This document shows, piece by piece, positions 36,501-48,924 of a DNA stretch of 64,000 nt. Source of the stretch: Anodontia alba (Eukaryota > Mollusca > Bivalvia > Lucinida > Lucinidae); NCBI GenBank assembly GCA_964016985.1, contig OZ024829.1, positions 74,289,610 to 74,353,609 on the forward strand. Reading direction: 5' to 3'. How positions within the stretch are numbered: position 1 is the stretch's first letter; each line of letters starts with the position of its first letter. Both the position numbers and the translations under genes were made by a program. The notes under the pieces are model-generated. The model worked only from the letters and a program-made list of their open reading frames with translations. It had not been told where the DNA came from and made no database searches.

Positions 36501-39353
36501 TCTACTTAAGAGACATCTCCTCCTAAACGGGTAAATGGATTTTGAAATAATTTTACAGGAATGTTCCTTGAGTGAGCTCAACCAGAATTGCTAAAATGGT
36601 TCCGCTCGGCTGAACAAAATGGCCGCCAGAGCTAAAAATAGAAAAAAAACTTTTAAAGGACATCTCCTCCCAGGCTAGTGGCCCTATTTCAAATTAATTT
36701 CACAGAAATGTTCCTCTAATGCCCTTTTACCAAAAAATTCTTAAAATGGTTCTGATCCGCTGAACAAAATGGCCATCAGAGCTAAAAATAAAAAAAAAAC
36801 ATTTCAAGGACACCTTCTCCAAGGCTAATGGCCCGATTTCAAAATAATTTCACAGAAATGTTCCTCTAATGCCCTTTTACCAAAATTGTTAAAATGGTTC
36901 TACTCTGCTGAACAAAATGGCCGCCAGAGCTTAAAAAAGAAAACCTTTAAACAACATCTCTTCGGCAGATTACCGGATTTCAAAATAATTTCACAGAAAT
37001 GTTCCTCTGATGTCACTTGACCAAAATTGTTAAAATGGATCCCTATGACTTCACAAAATGGCCACAAGAGCAAAATATAGAAAAAAGGCATAGACTGTCG
37101 TGCGTCTGTCACCAATTTACTTAAAAGACATCTTCCCCTAAACCGGTTAATGGATTTTGAAATAATTTTACAGGAATGTTTCTTGAGTGACCCTTTAACC
37201 AAAATTGCTAAAATGGTTCCGTTTGGCTGAACAAAATGGCCACCAGAGCTAACAAAAGAAAAAGGGCGTAGACTGTCATGTGTCTATCAACAATCTACTT
37301 AAGAGACATCTCCTCCTAAACGGGTTTATGGATTTTTAAATAATTTTAATGGACTGTTCCTTGAGTGACTCTCTACCAAAATTGCTAAAATGGTTCCGCT
37401 CGGCTGAACAAAATGGCCGCCAGAGCTAAAATTAGAAAAAAATCTTTTAAAGGACATCTCCTACCAGGCTAATGGCCCTTTTACCAAAATTGCTTAAATG
37501 GTTCCGCTCCGCTGACCAAAATGTCCACCAGAGCTAAAAATAGTAAAACCTTTAAACATATCCTCTTAGGCCTATGACCGGACTTCAAAAAAATTTCACA
37601 GAAATGTTCCTCTTATGTCCCTTGACCAAAATTGCTAAAAGGTTCCCTTTGGCTTGACAAAATAGCCACCAGAGCAAAAAATAGAAAAAGGGCATAGACT
37701 GTCATGCGTCTGTCACCATTTTACTTAAAAGACATCTTCCTCTAAACCGGTTAATGGATTTTGAAATAATTTTACGGGAATGTTTTTTGGGTGACCCTTT
37801 ACTAAAATTCCTAAAATGGTTCCGTTTGGCTGAACAAAATGACCAGAGAGCTAAAAAAAGAAAAAGGGCGTAGACTGCCATGCGTCTATCAACAATCTAC
37901 TTAAGAGACATCTTCTCCTAAACGGGTTAATGGATTTTGAAATAATTTTACAGGAATGTTCCTTGAGAGACCTTCTACCAAAGTTGCCAAAATTGTTTCG
38001 CTCGGCTGAACCAAATAGCCGCCAGAGCTAATAATAGAATAAAATCACTTAAAGGACATCTCCTCCCAGGCTAATGGCCCGATTTCAAAATAATTTCACA
38101 GAAATGTTCCTCTCATGCCCTTTTACCAAAATTGCTAAAATGGTTCAGCTCCGCTGAACAAAATGGCCGCCAGAGCTTAAAATAAAATAAAACCTTTAAA
38201 CAACAGCTCCTCTTAGGTCTATAACTGGATTTCAAAATAATTTCACAGAAATGTTCCTCTTAAGTTCCTTGACCTAAATTTCTAAAATGGTTCCCTTTGG
38301 CTTAACAAAATGGCCACCAGAACTAAAAATGGATTTTGAAATAATTTTACAGGAATTTTCTTGAGTGACCCTTTACCAAAATTGCTAAAATGGTTCCTTT
38401 TGGCTGAACGAAATGGCCACCAAATCTAAAAAAAGAAAAAGGGCGTAGACTGTCATGCGTCTATCAACAATCTACTTAAGAGACATCTCCTCCTAAACGG
38501 GTAAATGGATTTTGAAATAATTTTACAGGAATGTTCCTTGAGTGAGCTCTACCAAAATTGCTAAAATGGTTCCGCTCGGCTTAACAAAATGGCCGCCAGA
38601 GCTAAAAGTAGAAAAAAAACTTTTAAAGGACATCTCCTCCCAGGCTAGTGGCCCTATTTCAAATTAATTTCACAGAAATGTTCCTCTAATGCCCTTTTAC
38701 CAAAATTGTTAAAATGGTTCTGCTCCTCTGAACAAAATGGCCACCAGAGCTTAAAATAGAAAAACCTTTAAACAACATCTCCTCTTAGGCCTATGACCCG
38801 ATTTCAAAATAATTTCACAGAAATGTTCCTCTTATGTCCCTTGACCAAAATTGCTAAAATGGTTCCCTTTGGCTTAACAAAATGGTCACCAGAGCTACAA
38901 GTAGAAAAAGGGCATAGACTGTCATGCGTCTGTCACCAATGTACTTAAGACATCTTCCCCTAAACCGGTTAAAGGATTTGAAATAATTTTACAGGACATT
39001 TCTTGAGTGACCCTCTACCAAAATTGCTAAAATGGTGCTGTTCCGCTAAGCAAATAGCATCCAGAGCAAAAAAAAAAAAAATCTTTAAACAACATCTCCT
39101 ACTAGGTCAAGGGCCCGATTTCAAGATAATTTCATAGAAATGTTCCTCTTATACCGCCTTTACCAAAATTGCTAAAATGGTTCTGCTCTGCTGAACAAAA
39201 TGGCCACCAGAGCTAACGACAAAAAAAACTTTAAACAACATATCCTCTAGGCCTATGGCCTGATTTATAATACTTTTGCAGAAATGTTCCTCTGATTAAG
39301 TCATATTCTCCTTGAGTGAGCGATATCGGGCCATCATGGCCCTCTTGTTTTCT
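33508..39353. repeat. ~5.8 kb satellite-type tandem array with hairpin ends
   Basis: Roughly three to four dozen related units of about 145-170 bases fill the intron. Two unit types alternate. One has GGGCGTAGACTGTCATG and CCTAAACCGGTTAATGG; the other has CATCTCCTCCCAGGCTAATG and TTCACAGAAATGTTCC. Both share ACCAAAATTGCTAAAATGGT and AAATGGCCGCCAGAGCTAAA. The array starts at a hairpin (33510-33541, AGCTCACCTGAGC opposite GCTCAAGGTGAGCT) and ends with GGGCCATCATGGCCC at 39328-39342. Defined palindromic ends suggest a mobile, tandem-repeat-bearing element such as those known in bivalves, not a centromeric block. A ~1.97 kb higher-order duplication is visible (34836- and 36810-). Confidence 0.9.
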
Positions 39354-40009
39354 GTTTTTTTCAAATAAGGTTCCGAGTGCGAAAGGGCGTTAATGAAAAG
39401 GGTATGTAACACATGTATAGCTGTAACACGAGACTCAAATAAGCCTAAATCGTTCACTTACATAATAGTTGAGAAAATGGTGAGGCTTAGAAAATGTGGA
39501 CAATTAGAAATGGGGAGTCTATTGTTCCTAAGCTGTTTAGCAAAGTGCTTATACAATAAGATGCCTGGTGGCATGGTCGGATTATTTGTGTATTGGCCTA
39601 AAAATATTATAGTATCAAATGCTTATGGAAGGGTAAAAACGATATATAATAACAATATTTGTCAGTCTGTCAATATGTGCAAGAGTGTATCCTGATCACA
39701 CTTTGTTATATAGTTTAAAAATAAGATTATTTATAAAGGAACACCGAGTCTGCTGTTTTCGTTTATATGGTGTGTACCTCGCCTCCGAATGGTTACTCGG
39801 AACACATCAGTGCATCAACACAGAGATAAAAAGCATAAGCTTCTCAAATTTATAATGAAACAAAGGAGAGAGTTCGACTACGAACCCAAAGTCACAAAAG
39901 ATATTCCATGTGTTCCTTGCAACTGTCTGAATATGCATAATACTTTACGAAATAGTGTCACATTCCTGAAGTTGGAAATTTCATTTTGATTGATCAATAG
40001 CCAAGATGT
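39354..40009. other. Intron sequence, nothing recognised but one repeat word
   Basis: Two short open frames (39393-39695, 39789-39989) show no family features. ACCGAGTCTGCTGTTTTC at 39742-39759 belongs to the dispersed repeat family seen at 20.8 and 23 kb. Confidence 0.4.
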
Positions 40010-40205
40010 GTTAGGTAGCCTGATGCCAATACTGTTCTTAACACATCTCTGTCATAATGATTTGGTCTTTTACGTTCCTTTCAACATGATTTGAAAGGCT
40101 CTGTTCAACAAAGCACCGTAAAGTCATGCGACGAATTCCGCTCTAGTGAGATTCGAACCCAGGACATCGTGCCACTGTATCATTCTCCCACCCGGAGACT
40201 TCACA
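40010..40205 (-). repeat. tRNA-derived SINE-like fragment
   Basis: On the minus strand, GGGTTCGAATCTCAC is a good RNA polymerase III B-box within a tRNA-like stretch. It is followed by GAGCGGAATTCGTCGCATGA and a tail GACTTTACGGTGCTTTGTTG. The A-box side is degenerate, so this is a SINE remnant and not a tRNA gene. Confidence 0.4.
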
Positions 40206-40369
40206 GCATCTTTGCAATATGTACAAATCTGTTATTGGTTTGGAACTGACGGTTATTATCCTCATCGATAAGGAGTTCGTCTTCAAATTCTGGCACTACA
40301 CACAGTTTAGATTTCTCTTTTCTGGAAACATTTTGTAGCCTAACATAGTTTACATGCCTCTAATTTATA

Positions 40370-41330
40370 GAAAACATTCAAACTTTGCATATGTTTTCTT
40401 CATGGTATGAGGATGTGCATGTGGTTTGGGTATAATTGTTAGAACATTTTTTGCTACTTTTTCCACATTGTGAACTTAGTCATTTTTCACCCTCAGTATA
40501 TAGACACTGGGTACCTCTTGTGAGCGCAACTCCTCTTCCAGTTTTGTACCGATCGATTTGAAACTTTGCATATGTTTCCTTCATGGTATGAGAATGTGCA
40601 TGTGGTTTGGATGTAATTGTTAGTTGGTTTTTGTTGTGTTTTTTTTTTTTCACTTTTTCCTCATTGTGAACTTAGTCATTTTTCACCCTTTATATATAAA
40701 CAGCTGGTACCTCTTGTAAGCGCAACTCCTCTTACAGTTTTGTACCGATTATTACGAAACTTTGCATGCATTTTCTTCATGGTATGAGGATGTGCATGTG
40801 GTTTGGATGTAATTGTTAGATTATTTGTTTTTACTTTTTTCCACATTGTGAACTTAGTCATTTTTCACCCTCAATATATAGACAGTGGGTACCTCGTGAG
40901 CACAACTACTCATACAAATGTAAACTAATCTTTTTTTGGTACTTTGCTCATGGTTTTTCCATAGTCTGAAGATGTGCATGTGCTTTTCATATAATCCTTG
41001 CCGTATTTTTGTCACTTTTTTGTACGTTTTGAACTTTGTCATTTTCTGACCTCAGTTGTATAGACAGTGGGTACCTTGTGATTTCAACTTTTCATACAAT
41101 TTTAAACCGGTCTTTTTGAAACTTTGCACATGTTTTCTCCTGGGTCTGCAGAAGTGCATGTGGGTTAGATATGATTTTTAAATTTATTTTTGTCACTTTT
41201 TCCACTTTAACTTTGTCATTTTCTGAACCTCAGATTGTATGAAAGTGTACAGACTGTGGGTACTTTTTGAGCCCAATTTCATGCATCATATGAGAAAATG
41301 CATATGCTTTCAATGAAATTCATATATTTA
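40370..41330. repeat. ~185-bp tandem repeat, about five copies
   Basis: Successive units share GAAACTTTGCATATGTTTTC, GTATGAGGATGTGCATGTGG, CATTGTGAACTTAGTCATTT and a GGGTACCTCTTGTGAGC phrase, at about 40.38, 40.56, 40.75, 40.92 and 41.1 kb. The later units are more diverged. Minus-strand frames here are repeat products. Confidence 0.85.
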
Positions 41331-42734
41331 TATAATCCTTGTCATTAATTTTTGTCACTTTCCAACTAAGCACTGCTAAGAATGAAATAAACTTACTTAA
41401 TAACCACGTTCTGATTGTGGCTCCTGTGACTTTTGCCCCAGCAGGTGCGACGCCGCCTTCCGCGGAATTCTCGTTTTTCTTTATTTTTCTTACAGCAAAT
41501 GACACAAAATAAATGCAATTTATCATTATGGGCCTTTTGAAAAATTTCAGATGTCCAGGACGTGTAACCGAAAAACATTTAATCAAATACATCCATGAAA
41601 CTTTCTTCATGTCCGCTAACTGCAGTTTGCCGGAAAATATTAGTTTCACATCTTGATTGATTGAAACGACAGATTCTTCGTCGGGTGACTAAGAGTATGC
41701 GGTTCGTTTAAGATATTTCTTGTAATCATGTAATCGGCACAGGAGAAAGAAAGCATAAACAAACCTTTTCAAATATTTATTTTTTTTCTGTTTCACTTAG
41801 CATGTACCCAGAACGTTTCTGCACTACTGGGGAAGTCTGGTCTGTGTCTCAGCTGTTTATTCTTAAACTTTATTACCAAGCAACAGACTGAATACGCGTG
41901 CAATAAAAAAGTTCGAGTAACGACCCTATGTCGCTGACCAGAAACAGTCTAATATATATTTATAAGTCACAGAATCAAATTTGGTTAATACACAGAAACT
42001 AATAATACTGTGAAATTCAAATTATCAGAGCAAAATTTATAGAATTATACTAACCCATTATAAAGGTGAAATCGGTGTTGCGATCCCGAATACTTTTCAT
42101 CATGGATATGCTGTTGACTCTTAATTAAGTCAAACACTTGTATTTCAAATTACCTGCATATGTCAGCGTGAAATCTTATACAAATTGATTCCGTTTCCAA
42201 TTTATTCTATACATCTAATTCCTTTTATCTCGAACTTCTATTAACTGGAAATTTAGTCCCTTGGACTGAGATAATGAGTCTATTGTATTTTTAACAAATC
42301 CAATCGTTTACAGATTCTGCGAACATTGTACACATTTTAAAAGGATAAAAATTATATAATCAGTACTTCTGATGGACAATAGACTCTAAAAGCAATGGCC
42401 CTTGAGAACAATGAACACACTTACAAAACTGAAAACAGTAAGTGTTCAAGTCTTTTTTTCTGAGCCAGACTAACTAGTTTCGGCCAATCAGTATTCATCA
42501 GTGACAACATTATGCTTTGTGACAAGATACTTGTCTGTACTTTTTGTCTAATCAGGTGGCAACAGGCATATTTTTGGACATAAAAGAGATCAATGAATTT
42601 ATCAAAATACACGCTTATACGTATACAGTTTTTCAGACTTTGAAAACTTGATGTCAATATCTAGTTAACAAATGTCCTTTTGTCACCCTGTATAAGCTTT
42701 CCATTTCGTTTTGCTGTACCTGAACGTGTAAAAA
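41331..42734. other. Intron sequence without recognised features
   Basis: A 109-codon minus-strand frame (41320-41649) and others show no family resemblance. I see no repeat structure. Confidence 0.4.
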
Positions 42735-44575
42735 GGTAAAAAAAAAACAAACTCCAGCGAGTGCCACAGTCACAGGTCGCAGCCAATCTTAGACACCAAG
42801 AGAAACGCACACAGACCAGCTCTGCCTTCCCCAAGCGAGGTGATCGCAATGTTAAAAGGACTGAAAAACACAAGAACAAAATGCAAGGCAAGACTTAATA
42901 CAGATCCCCTCGTGTAATTAACCACAAATCTACACAGAGTAAGAGCAACATCGGGACACCGCCTTAGAACGGTCAGTAGTATAAACTACCGCTGGGGCAA
43001 GGAGGGGTTGGGGTTAAAGCACATGTACAGTCGACTAACTTCACTCTGAGTCCCGATCCTCTTCTTAATACAGAGATTCATAAAAATTCGGTTCGCATAA
43101 TGGTTCCTTGCTGAGTCGATGCATCCTAGCGAAAAATAAAAATCAAATTAATTACTATGACAAACAAAGACGAGTGCTCATGACTAATTCTACACCCACT
43201 GCGAGCCAGTTAAAGAAAACCAGTAGATGAACCACGGCGGGCCAAGCCAAAGACATATAATCATGCCCCAATGCACTTGTTAAAACTTCGAGAAGAGGCC
43301 GTCACTGAATCTGAGGCAGTAACCGCCGTCGCGAAATTTAAGAGCAAAGCATGGCCATCAACAATGAAAGGGTTGACAACTAGGCATGCAGTCTGCCGCA
43401 TATAAATATCAAGGCTATATCCTGCTCTTTTATAATGGTTAATTAGCTTTCTGATTTTTATCCATAAAGTTAGATTTCCCCCACATTTTTTCTAATTCTT
43501 TAAACTAAGACACTGTAAACTTCTGGTTCCGATATACCTTGTTGCAGAAGTTTCTTCAGTCTGACACCATATGTTACTACCAATGCACTGTCTCTGCGAT
43601 AAAATTTCGAAAACGCCTCACGCAGATTATAGTAACGATAGATCTGCCTAAGAAGTTTGGCATAAGGGCTTTGTTACGACAGTTGAAGTCACTAACGTTT
43701 AAAGAAGCTCTGGCGAATCGAATAAGCTGAGAAATGTATACCCAATATGAGGTGCGCCATGGGACAGCGCCATCGAGATAATGGGAATCAAAATCGTGCT
43801 GTTTATCATCATAAATTTTAGTGGAATCTGTACCATTAGATCAGACAAATTCGGTATCCAAAGAATTGGCTTTATTTACTTGCAGTTCAGTAGGGTATAT
43901 GCTGTCCACCATTTAGTCAAAGTGAATATCAAGATTTAATAATCATCAAGGTATCATGGAATTGAAAGCCTCAATAATATCAGCCTGATTTTCCCGTGAG
44001 AGAGACTTCATGAAAATTCTTTCATAGCAAAATAGAAACAAATCTGCATCAAGAAGAGCACAATTAGTTCCCATCGGAATACCAACAGTTTGGCTATAAC
44101 ATTCAGTTCCAAATTTAATAAAAATGTTATCCTAAACAAGAGCATCACAGACTTTTTGACAACACCAAAACTTATATTTCTTGCATACATCAGAAGTGAA
44201 AAAAAAGCGCATTCTTCGTTGGGAGCCACATTAAGGCTTTTCTCCCGAAAAGAAAAAAAAAGTTCGGTCAACTAAATCAATAAGTGTATCTTTAATTAAA
44301 TGGTGTGGTAACATAATGTACAGTATATAGAAATCATACGTAGGCAATTTAGAATAAATATCAAAAACGATTGCCTTTGGAAACAAAGAAAATTGTAGCA
44401 CAATCAGTGTCAAAAAGATTGCCTTTGGAAACAAAGAAGTCTTAAAACTTTTGAATTTACTAAGAACTTCACTGGAATATTTAATTGATCAAAAATGGTT
44501 TATTCCGTCCCTTTCGTAAACAGTTTCTCAGTATATAATCCAAAGCTTTTTGACAGCAGTAAGGCATGAAAAAAA
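42735..44575 (-). pseudogene. Penelope-like element copy B (RT and 3' segment)
   Basis: Read leftwards from 44575. Broken RT (STYDF-type region near 44300, GIPMGTN near 44070-44090, a YLDD block near 43945) leads to the KIYDKRDD region (~43800), the C-terminal blocks (~43340-43730) and the shared 3' segment to 42735. Many indels and deletions remove continuous coding. The SECIS-like core at 43261-43305 has GTGA in place of ATGA. The left end carries an A/T-run followed by unrelated sequence; the right end abuts the 3' end of copy C. Confidence 0.8.
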
Positions 44576-44577
44576 AG

Positions 44578-45553
44578 GTTAGAGAAAAGTCCAAGGAGTG
44601 CCACAATCACTAGCCGCAGTCCTTCCCAGACATCAAGAGGAAGAGGAAACAGACAAAACCAAACAAGCGCAAATCGAACAAAAGCACGAAAAGCACTAAG
44701 ATTATCTCACTCTTCCCCAAGCAAGGTAATGGCAATGCTAAAAGGACTGAAAAACGCAAGAACAAAATAACACCACGCAAGACTTAAAACATATTGCTTC
44801 GTAGAATAAACCACAAAGCAACAAAGAGTAAGACTAACAACGGGGCCACCGCCTTAGAATAGTCAGCAGTATAAACCACCATGGGTTTTAAAGCACTTTA
44901 CAGCCGACCAACCTCACCGTTGGTCCCGATGCTACCCTTAATACAGAAATACATAAAAAGTCGGTTCGCATAAAGGCTCCCAGCTTTGTCAATGCATCAA
45001 AGCGAAAACATAAAAATCAAATTAATCACCATGATAAACAAAGACGAGTACTCATCGCTAATTCTACTGTGCGCCAGAGTAAATGAAAACCAATAGTTGA
45101 ACCACGGCGGGCCAAGCCAAAGCCATATCGTGAAGCCCCAACCCACTGTTTAAAGTTTTACGAAGAGGCCGTCATTGAGTCTGAGGCCAGAACCATCGTC
45201 GTGCAATTAAAGAGTAAAGCATAGCCATCAACAATGATTGTGTTGATAACTAGGCATGCAGCCTGTCGCATAATATCCAGGCTATAACCAATTCTTTTGT
45301 AACGGTTAATTAGTTTTCTGAATTGCTCCGAAAAGTTAGATTTTTTCACATTTTTTTTCTAAATCTGTACGCTAAGTCCCTGTAAAATTTTGGTTCCGAT
45401 ATACCTTGTTGCAGAAGTGTTTTCAGACAGACGTTATATTTTTCACCAAGGCGCTCTGTTTGCGACAAAATTTCGAAAACGCCTGACGCAGATTAAAATA
45501 ATGATAGGCCTGCCTAAGAAGTTTTGCAGTATGGGCTTTATTACGGCAGTTAA
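44578..45553 (-). pseudogene. Penelope-like element copy C, 5'-truncated
   Basis: Contains the RT C-terminal blocks (LTAKLLRQ.YHYFNLRQAF and FSEQFRKLINRYKRIGYSLD, ending SDSMTASS) at about 45150-45553 and the full 3' segment from 45150 down to 44578. It begins abruptly at 45553 within the LTAKLLRQ block and is fused directly to the 3' end of copy D. The SECIS-like core (45130-45175) has its 3' TGA changed to TCA. Confidence 0.8.
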
Positions 45554-45555
45554 AA

Positions 45556-48500
45556 GGATAAGAGAAAAGTCCATGGAGTGCCATAATCACAAACCGCAGC
45601 CCCACCCAGACACCAAGAGGAAAAGGAAACAGACAAAAGCAAACAAGCGCAAATCGAACAAACGCACGAAAGCACCAAGACTAGCTCTCTCTTCCCCAAG
45701 CGAGGTAATCGCAATGCTAATAGGACTGATAAACATAAGAACAAAATAACACAAGGCAAGACATAAAACAAATCGCCTCGTAGAATAAACCACAAAGCAA
45801 CAGAGTAAGACTAACACCGGGACCACCGCCTTAGAACGGTCAATAGAATAAACCACCGGGGGGTTTAAAGCACTTTTACGGCCAGCCAACTTCACCCTGG
45901 GTCCCGATGTAGCTCTTAATACAGAAAAACATAAAAAATTCGGTTCGCATAAAGGCTCCCAACTCATTCAATGCATCAAAGCGTAAACATAAAAATCAAA
46001 TTCATTACTATGATAAACAAAGACGAGTACTCATGGCTAATTCTAGTGTGTGACAGAGTAAATGAAAACCAACAATTGCATCACGGCGGGCCAAGTCAGA
46101 GACAAATCGTCAAGCCCCAACCCACCGGTTAAAGTTTTATGAACAGGCCGTCATTGAATCTGAGGCTCGAACCGCCGTCGTGCAATTAAAGAGTGAAGCA
46201 TAAGCATCAACAATGATTGGGTTGATAACTAGGCATGCAGTCTGCCGATTCTTTTATAACGGTTAAATAATTTTCAGAATTGCTCCGAAAAGTTAGATTT
46301 ACCCACAAAGTCACGAAGATTTGAAGAAGCTCTAGCGAATCTAATACGTTGAGATATGTATACCTCATATAAGGTACGCCGGGGGGACATCGCCATCCAG
46401 AAAAGGGAAATTGACTACTCGTATATCAAAATTAATATCGTCCCGTTTATCATAAATCTTGGTGGAAACAGTACCAATAATATTCATAGATTCAAATCCC
46501 AAAAAGGTGCCTTGGTATCGGAAGAATTGACTTTATTTAACTGGTATTCAGTATGATATGTAAGGTCCACTATTTGGTCAAAGTAAATATTGTCAATATT
46601 GAATAAATCATCAAGGTATCATGAAGTGGAATTGAAAGCCTCAATAACGTCAGCCTGATTATCCCGTAAGGAAGACTTCATGAAATCTCTTTCATAACAA
46701 AAAAGAAACAAATCTGCAACAAGAGGAGCACAATTAGTTCCCATCGGAATACCAATAGTTTGCCTATAAAGTTTAGTTCCAAATCTAATAACTAATAAAA
46801 ATGTTGTCCAAAAGATAAACAAGGGCATCACAGACTTTTTGACAAGACCATAAATTATAATGCTTGTATACATCAGATGTGAAAAAAAGCACATTCTTCG
46901 TTGCAAGCCAAATATCGGGTATTCTTCCGAATAAACGTTCGGTTAATTAAATCAACAAGTTTATCTTTTATAAGATGATGAGGTAACGTAGTATACAATG
47001 TAGAAAAATCATATGTAGACAATTTAGAGGCCTTCAAGTTTTTAGAGTTATATTTATTGAGAACCTCATTGGAATTTTTAATTGACCAAAAATAGTTAAT
47101 TCCGTCCCTTTCGCATATAGTATAATAGTATCTAATCCAATGTTTTTTTGACAGCAGTAAGGCATGAAGTTAGCGGTTTGGACAAAATAGTAGTCGTATA
47201 TGAACTAGAATTTGCAATGAAACGTGCTTTATAAGGTCGTTTATGAAGTTTTGGTAAACAATATAACGTAGGAAGTTTGTCTTGTTTTTCTTTCATACCC
47301 ACCGCAAACTTAGCAGTATGATCGATAGAATGGGTATTAACAATAGATATCTCGTCAGTAGAAATCTATTTATATGTTTTGGTACTACAAAGTTCTTGTA
47401 TTAGAGTATTGATATAATGAAGTCGTCACACAACAACAACATTATTAGCAGCTTTATCAGCTGGAGCCAAAACATAATTTCTATGAAATTCTTGGATACC
47501 TTGTTTCAAATATTGAAAAGATAGTTTAGGCTTAGGAGGGAAAAGATCAAGGTTATTAGAGTAAAATAACACACGTTCATCAATGATCTTAAAAATCTTT
47601 AATATCCAATTATTTAAAGCATTAGACTCAACATGCTCTCGTTTACACCAACGCGTATAATAATCATTTAAAGCACCGGCAATTGTTTTCCCGACATTTA
47701 TTGAAGTCAATGTGGGCTGAGAATCTATATTTTGGTCCTTCTGAAATAACAGATTCGTGAATCAGTTATAATCTTCAAATTACCAGTAACAATATGACAC
47801 GCTAGTAGACCACAAAAAGAATCTTTACAATCTAAAAAATCAGGGGAACTAGTTTCAATATCAAGATCAGAAACTAATTTATTGAAATTAAGTTTAGTAT
47901 TATGGATAGACTTGTTACATTTGTAACAGATAATAGGAGATTCCGTGTTTTCGAAATATGAAGGTATAGATGATATAACATTATTATCTCGAAATATGCT
48001 AGGTAAATCTATGAATTCAATACCTTTATTAATGAATGGAATTTTGATGAAGTGTTTAATGTGGTTAATTTCAGAATCAATGTAAGGACGAAGAGCATGT
48101 TGAGTATAACATCTAGTAAGGAGAGTGCTTCATAGAGATCATGTTTTCTATCATAAAATTTGTTCGCTTCTTCATCTAACTTATGTAATGAAAAATTGCC
48201 AGTGAAGCTAGTTTAGAAAGCATTTGATGACGTCCAGAATTTAAGAGGATATTTAAATCGATAAAAAGTTAAGATAGTTTTATGTTTTCGTTTAAAATTC
48301 CCTTTTTTGCGCTTACCATGGGATCGTTTCTTACGTTTTTTAATATCTAAAAGGTGGAAAAACATCGAAATCCGGCATTTTAGAAATATTTCCCTCATGG
48401 TAAATATTATCATCACATCCAAGTGGAAAAGGGGTTTGTAAACACTTAATATATTTAAGTTCAAGTTCATGTCTTAAAATAGTTTTGAATCTTTCGGTAG

Positions 48501-48600
48501 AATTGGACTTATGTATAATTATTTCAACAGGTTCAACCAAAACTTTACTATATGATCATGAATGACCAGCTCTCCGGAAATGTTTATAAAGAAAAGTATC
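45556..48600 (-). pseudogene. Penelope-like element copy D: linker, RT and 3' segment
   Basis: The longest copy. From the N-terminal side: FLYKHFRRAGHS (end of the GIY-YIG nuclease, ~48550-48590), KCLQTPFPLGCDDNIYHEGN, HFIKIPF.NKGIEFIDLPSI, a CxC-like LDCKDS site, then FHRNYVLAPADKAANNVVVV (TGA follows at 47426-47428). Next come LPKLHKRPYKARFIANSS (47234-47257 and on), TYDFSTLYTTLPHHLIKD near 47009, GIPMGTNCAPL (46733-46756) and YLDD (46607-46618). LPKLHK and ADKAANN are Penelope hallmarks, and the nuclease-before-RT order fits the Naiad-type group. Damage includes a TAG after KTYK, frameshifts, TGA for Arg before YLDD (46619-46621) and a ~200-base deletion near 46313. The 3' segment occupies 45556-46200. 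Confidence 0.85.
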
Positions 48601-48924
48601 AATATTCTTTGTTTTTTTGTTTTTTTTTTATTTTAAACACATATTCCTTAAACCTAGTTTTAAGGAATTGTTTCTGATGTTTTTGCCAGTGACCAGTAGA
48701 CTTCCCAAATCCCGGACTTACGCTTCTACCGATATTTCATTCGTTCAGGCCTATGAGCATGGTGGCGAAGCTTGCTTACCAAGTAATGCTTACCATCCGC
48801 GGACGCCTGATTACACCATTTATTATGGGGTCCACGTCTGTTGGTCTGAACATTTTGATTCGTCATTCGTTTATGGATTTATGAATTTGGATTACGGCTT
48901 AGGTACCATGACTGCATCTACTTT
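48601..48924. other. Insert or diverged segment within copy D
   Basis: A T-run (48609-48633) and ~300 bases that do not match the expected nuclease middle interrupt copy D between YVGQT and FLYKHF. The plus strand is open through it (frame 48617-49051, 144 codons), but the right-hand third of that frame is antisense to the nuclease. Origin unknown. Confidence 0.35.

Noticed and set aside
36900..37202. 100-codon minus-strand frame
   Set aside because: Lies inside the satellite array and repeats its monomer (also seen at 35124-35306).
33508..39353. Satellite block as a Helitron
   Set aside because: There are hairpins at both borders, but I could not see a convincing 5' TC and 3' CTRR with a properly spaced hairpin.
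40140..40205. A functional tRNA gene
   Set aside because: A good B-box is present, but the A-box and acceptor stem do not form; fits a SINE remnant better.
40676..41042. Two similar minus-strand frames starting MTKF
   Set aside because: Translations of adjacent 185-bp tandem units, not paralogous genes.
46619..46621. TGA before YLDD in copy D as a further selenocysteine
   Set aside because: The family residue here is Arg; CGA to TGA is the ordinary CpG mutation, so this is treated as decay.
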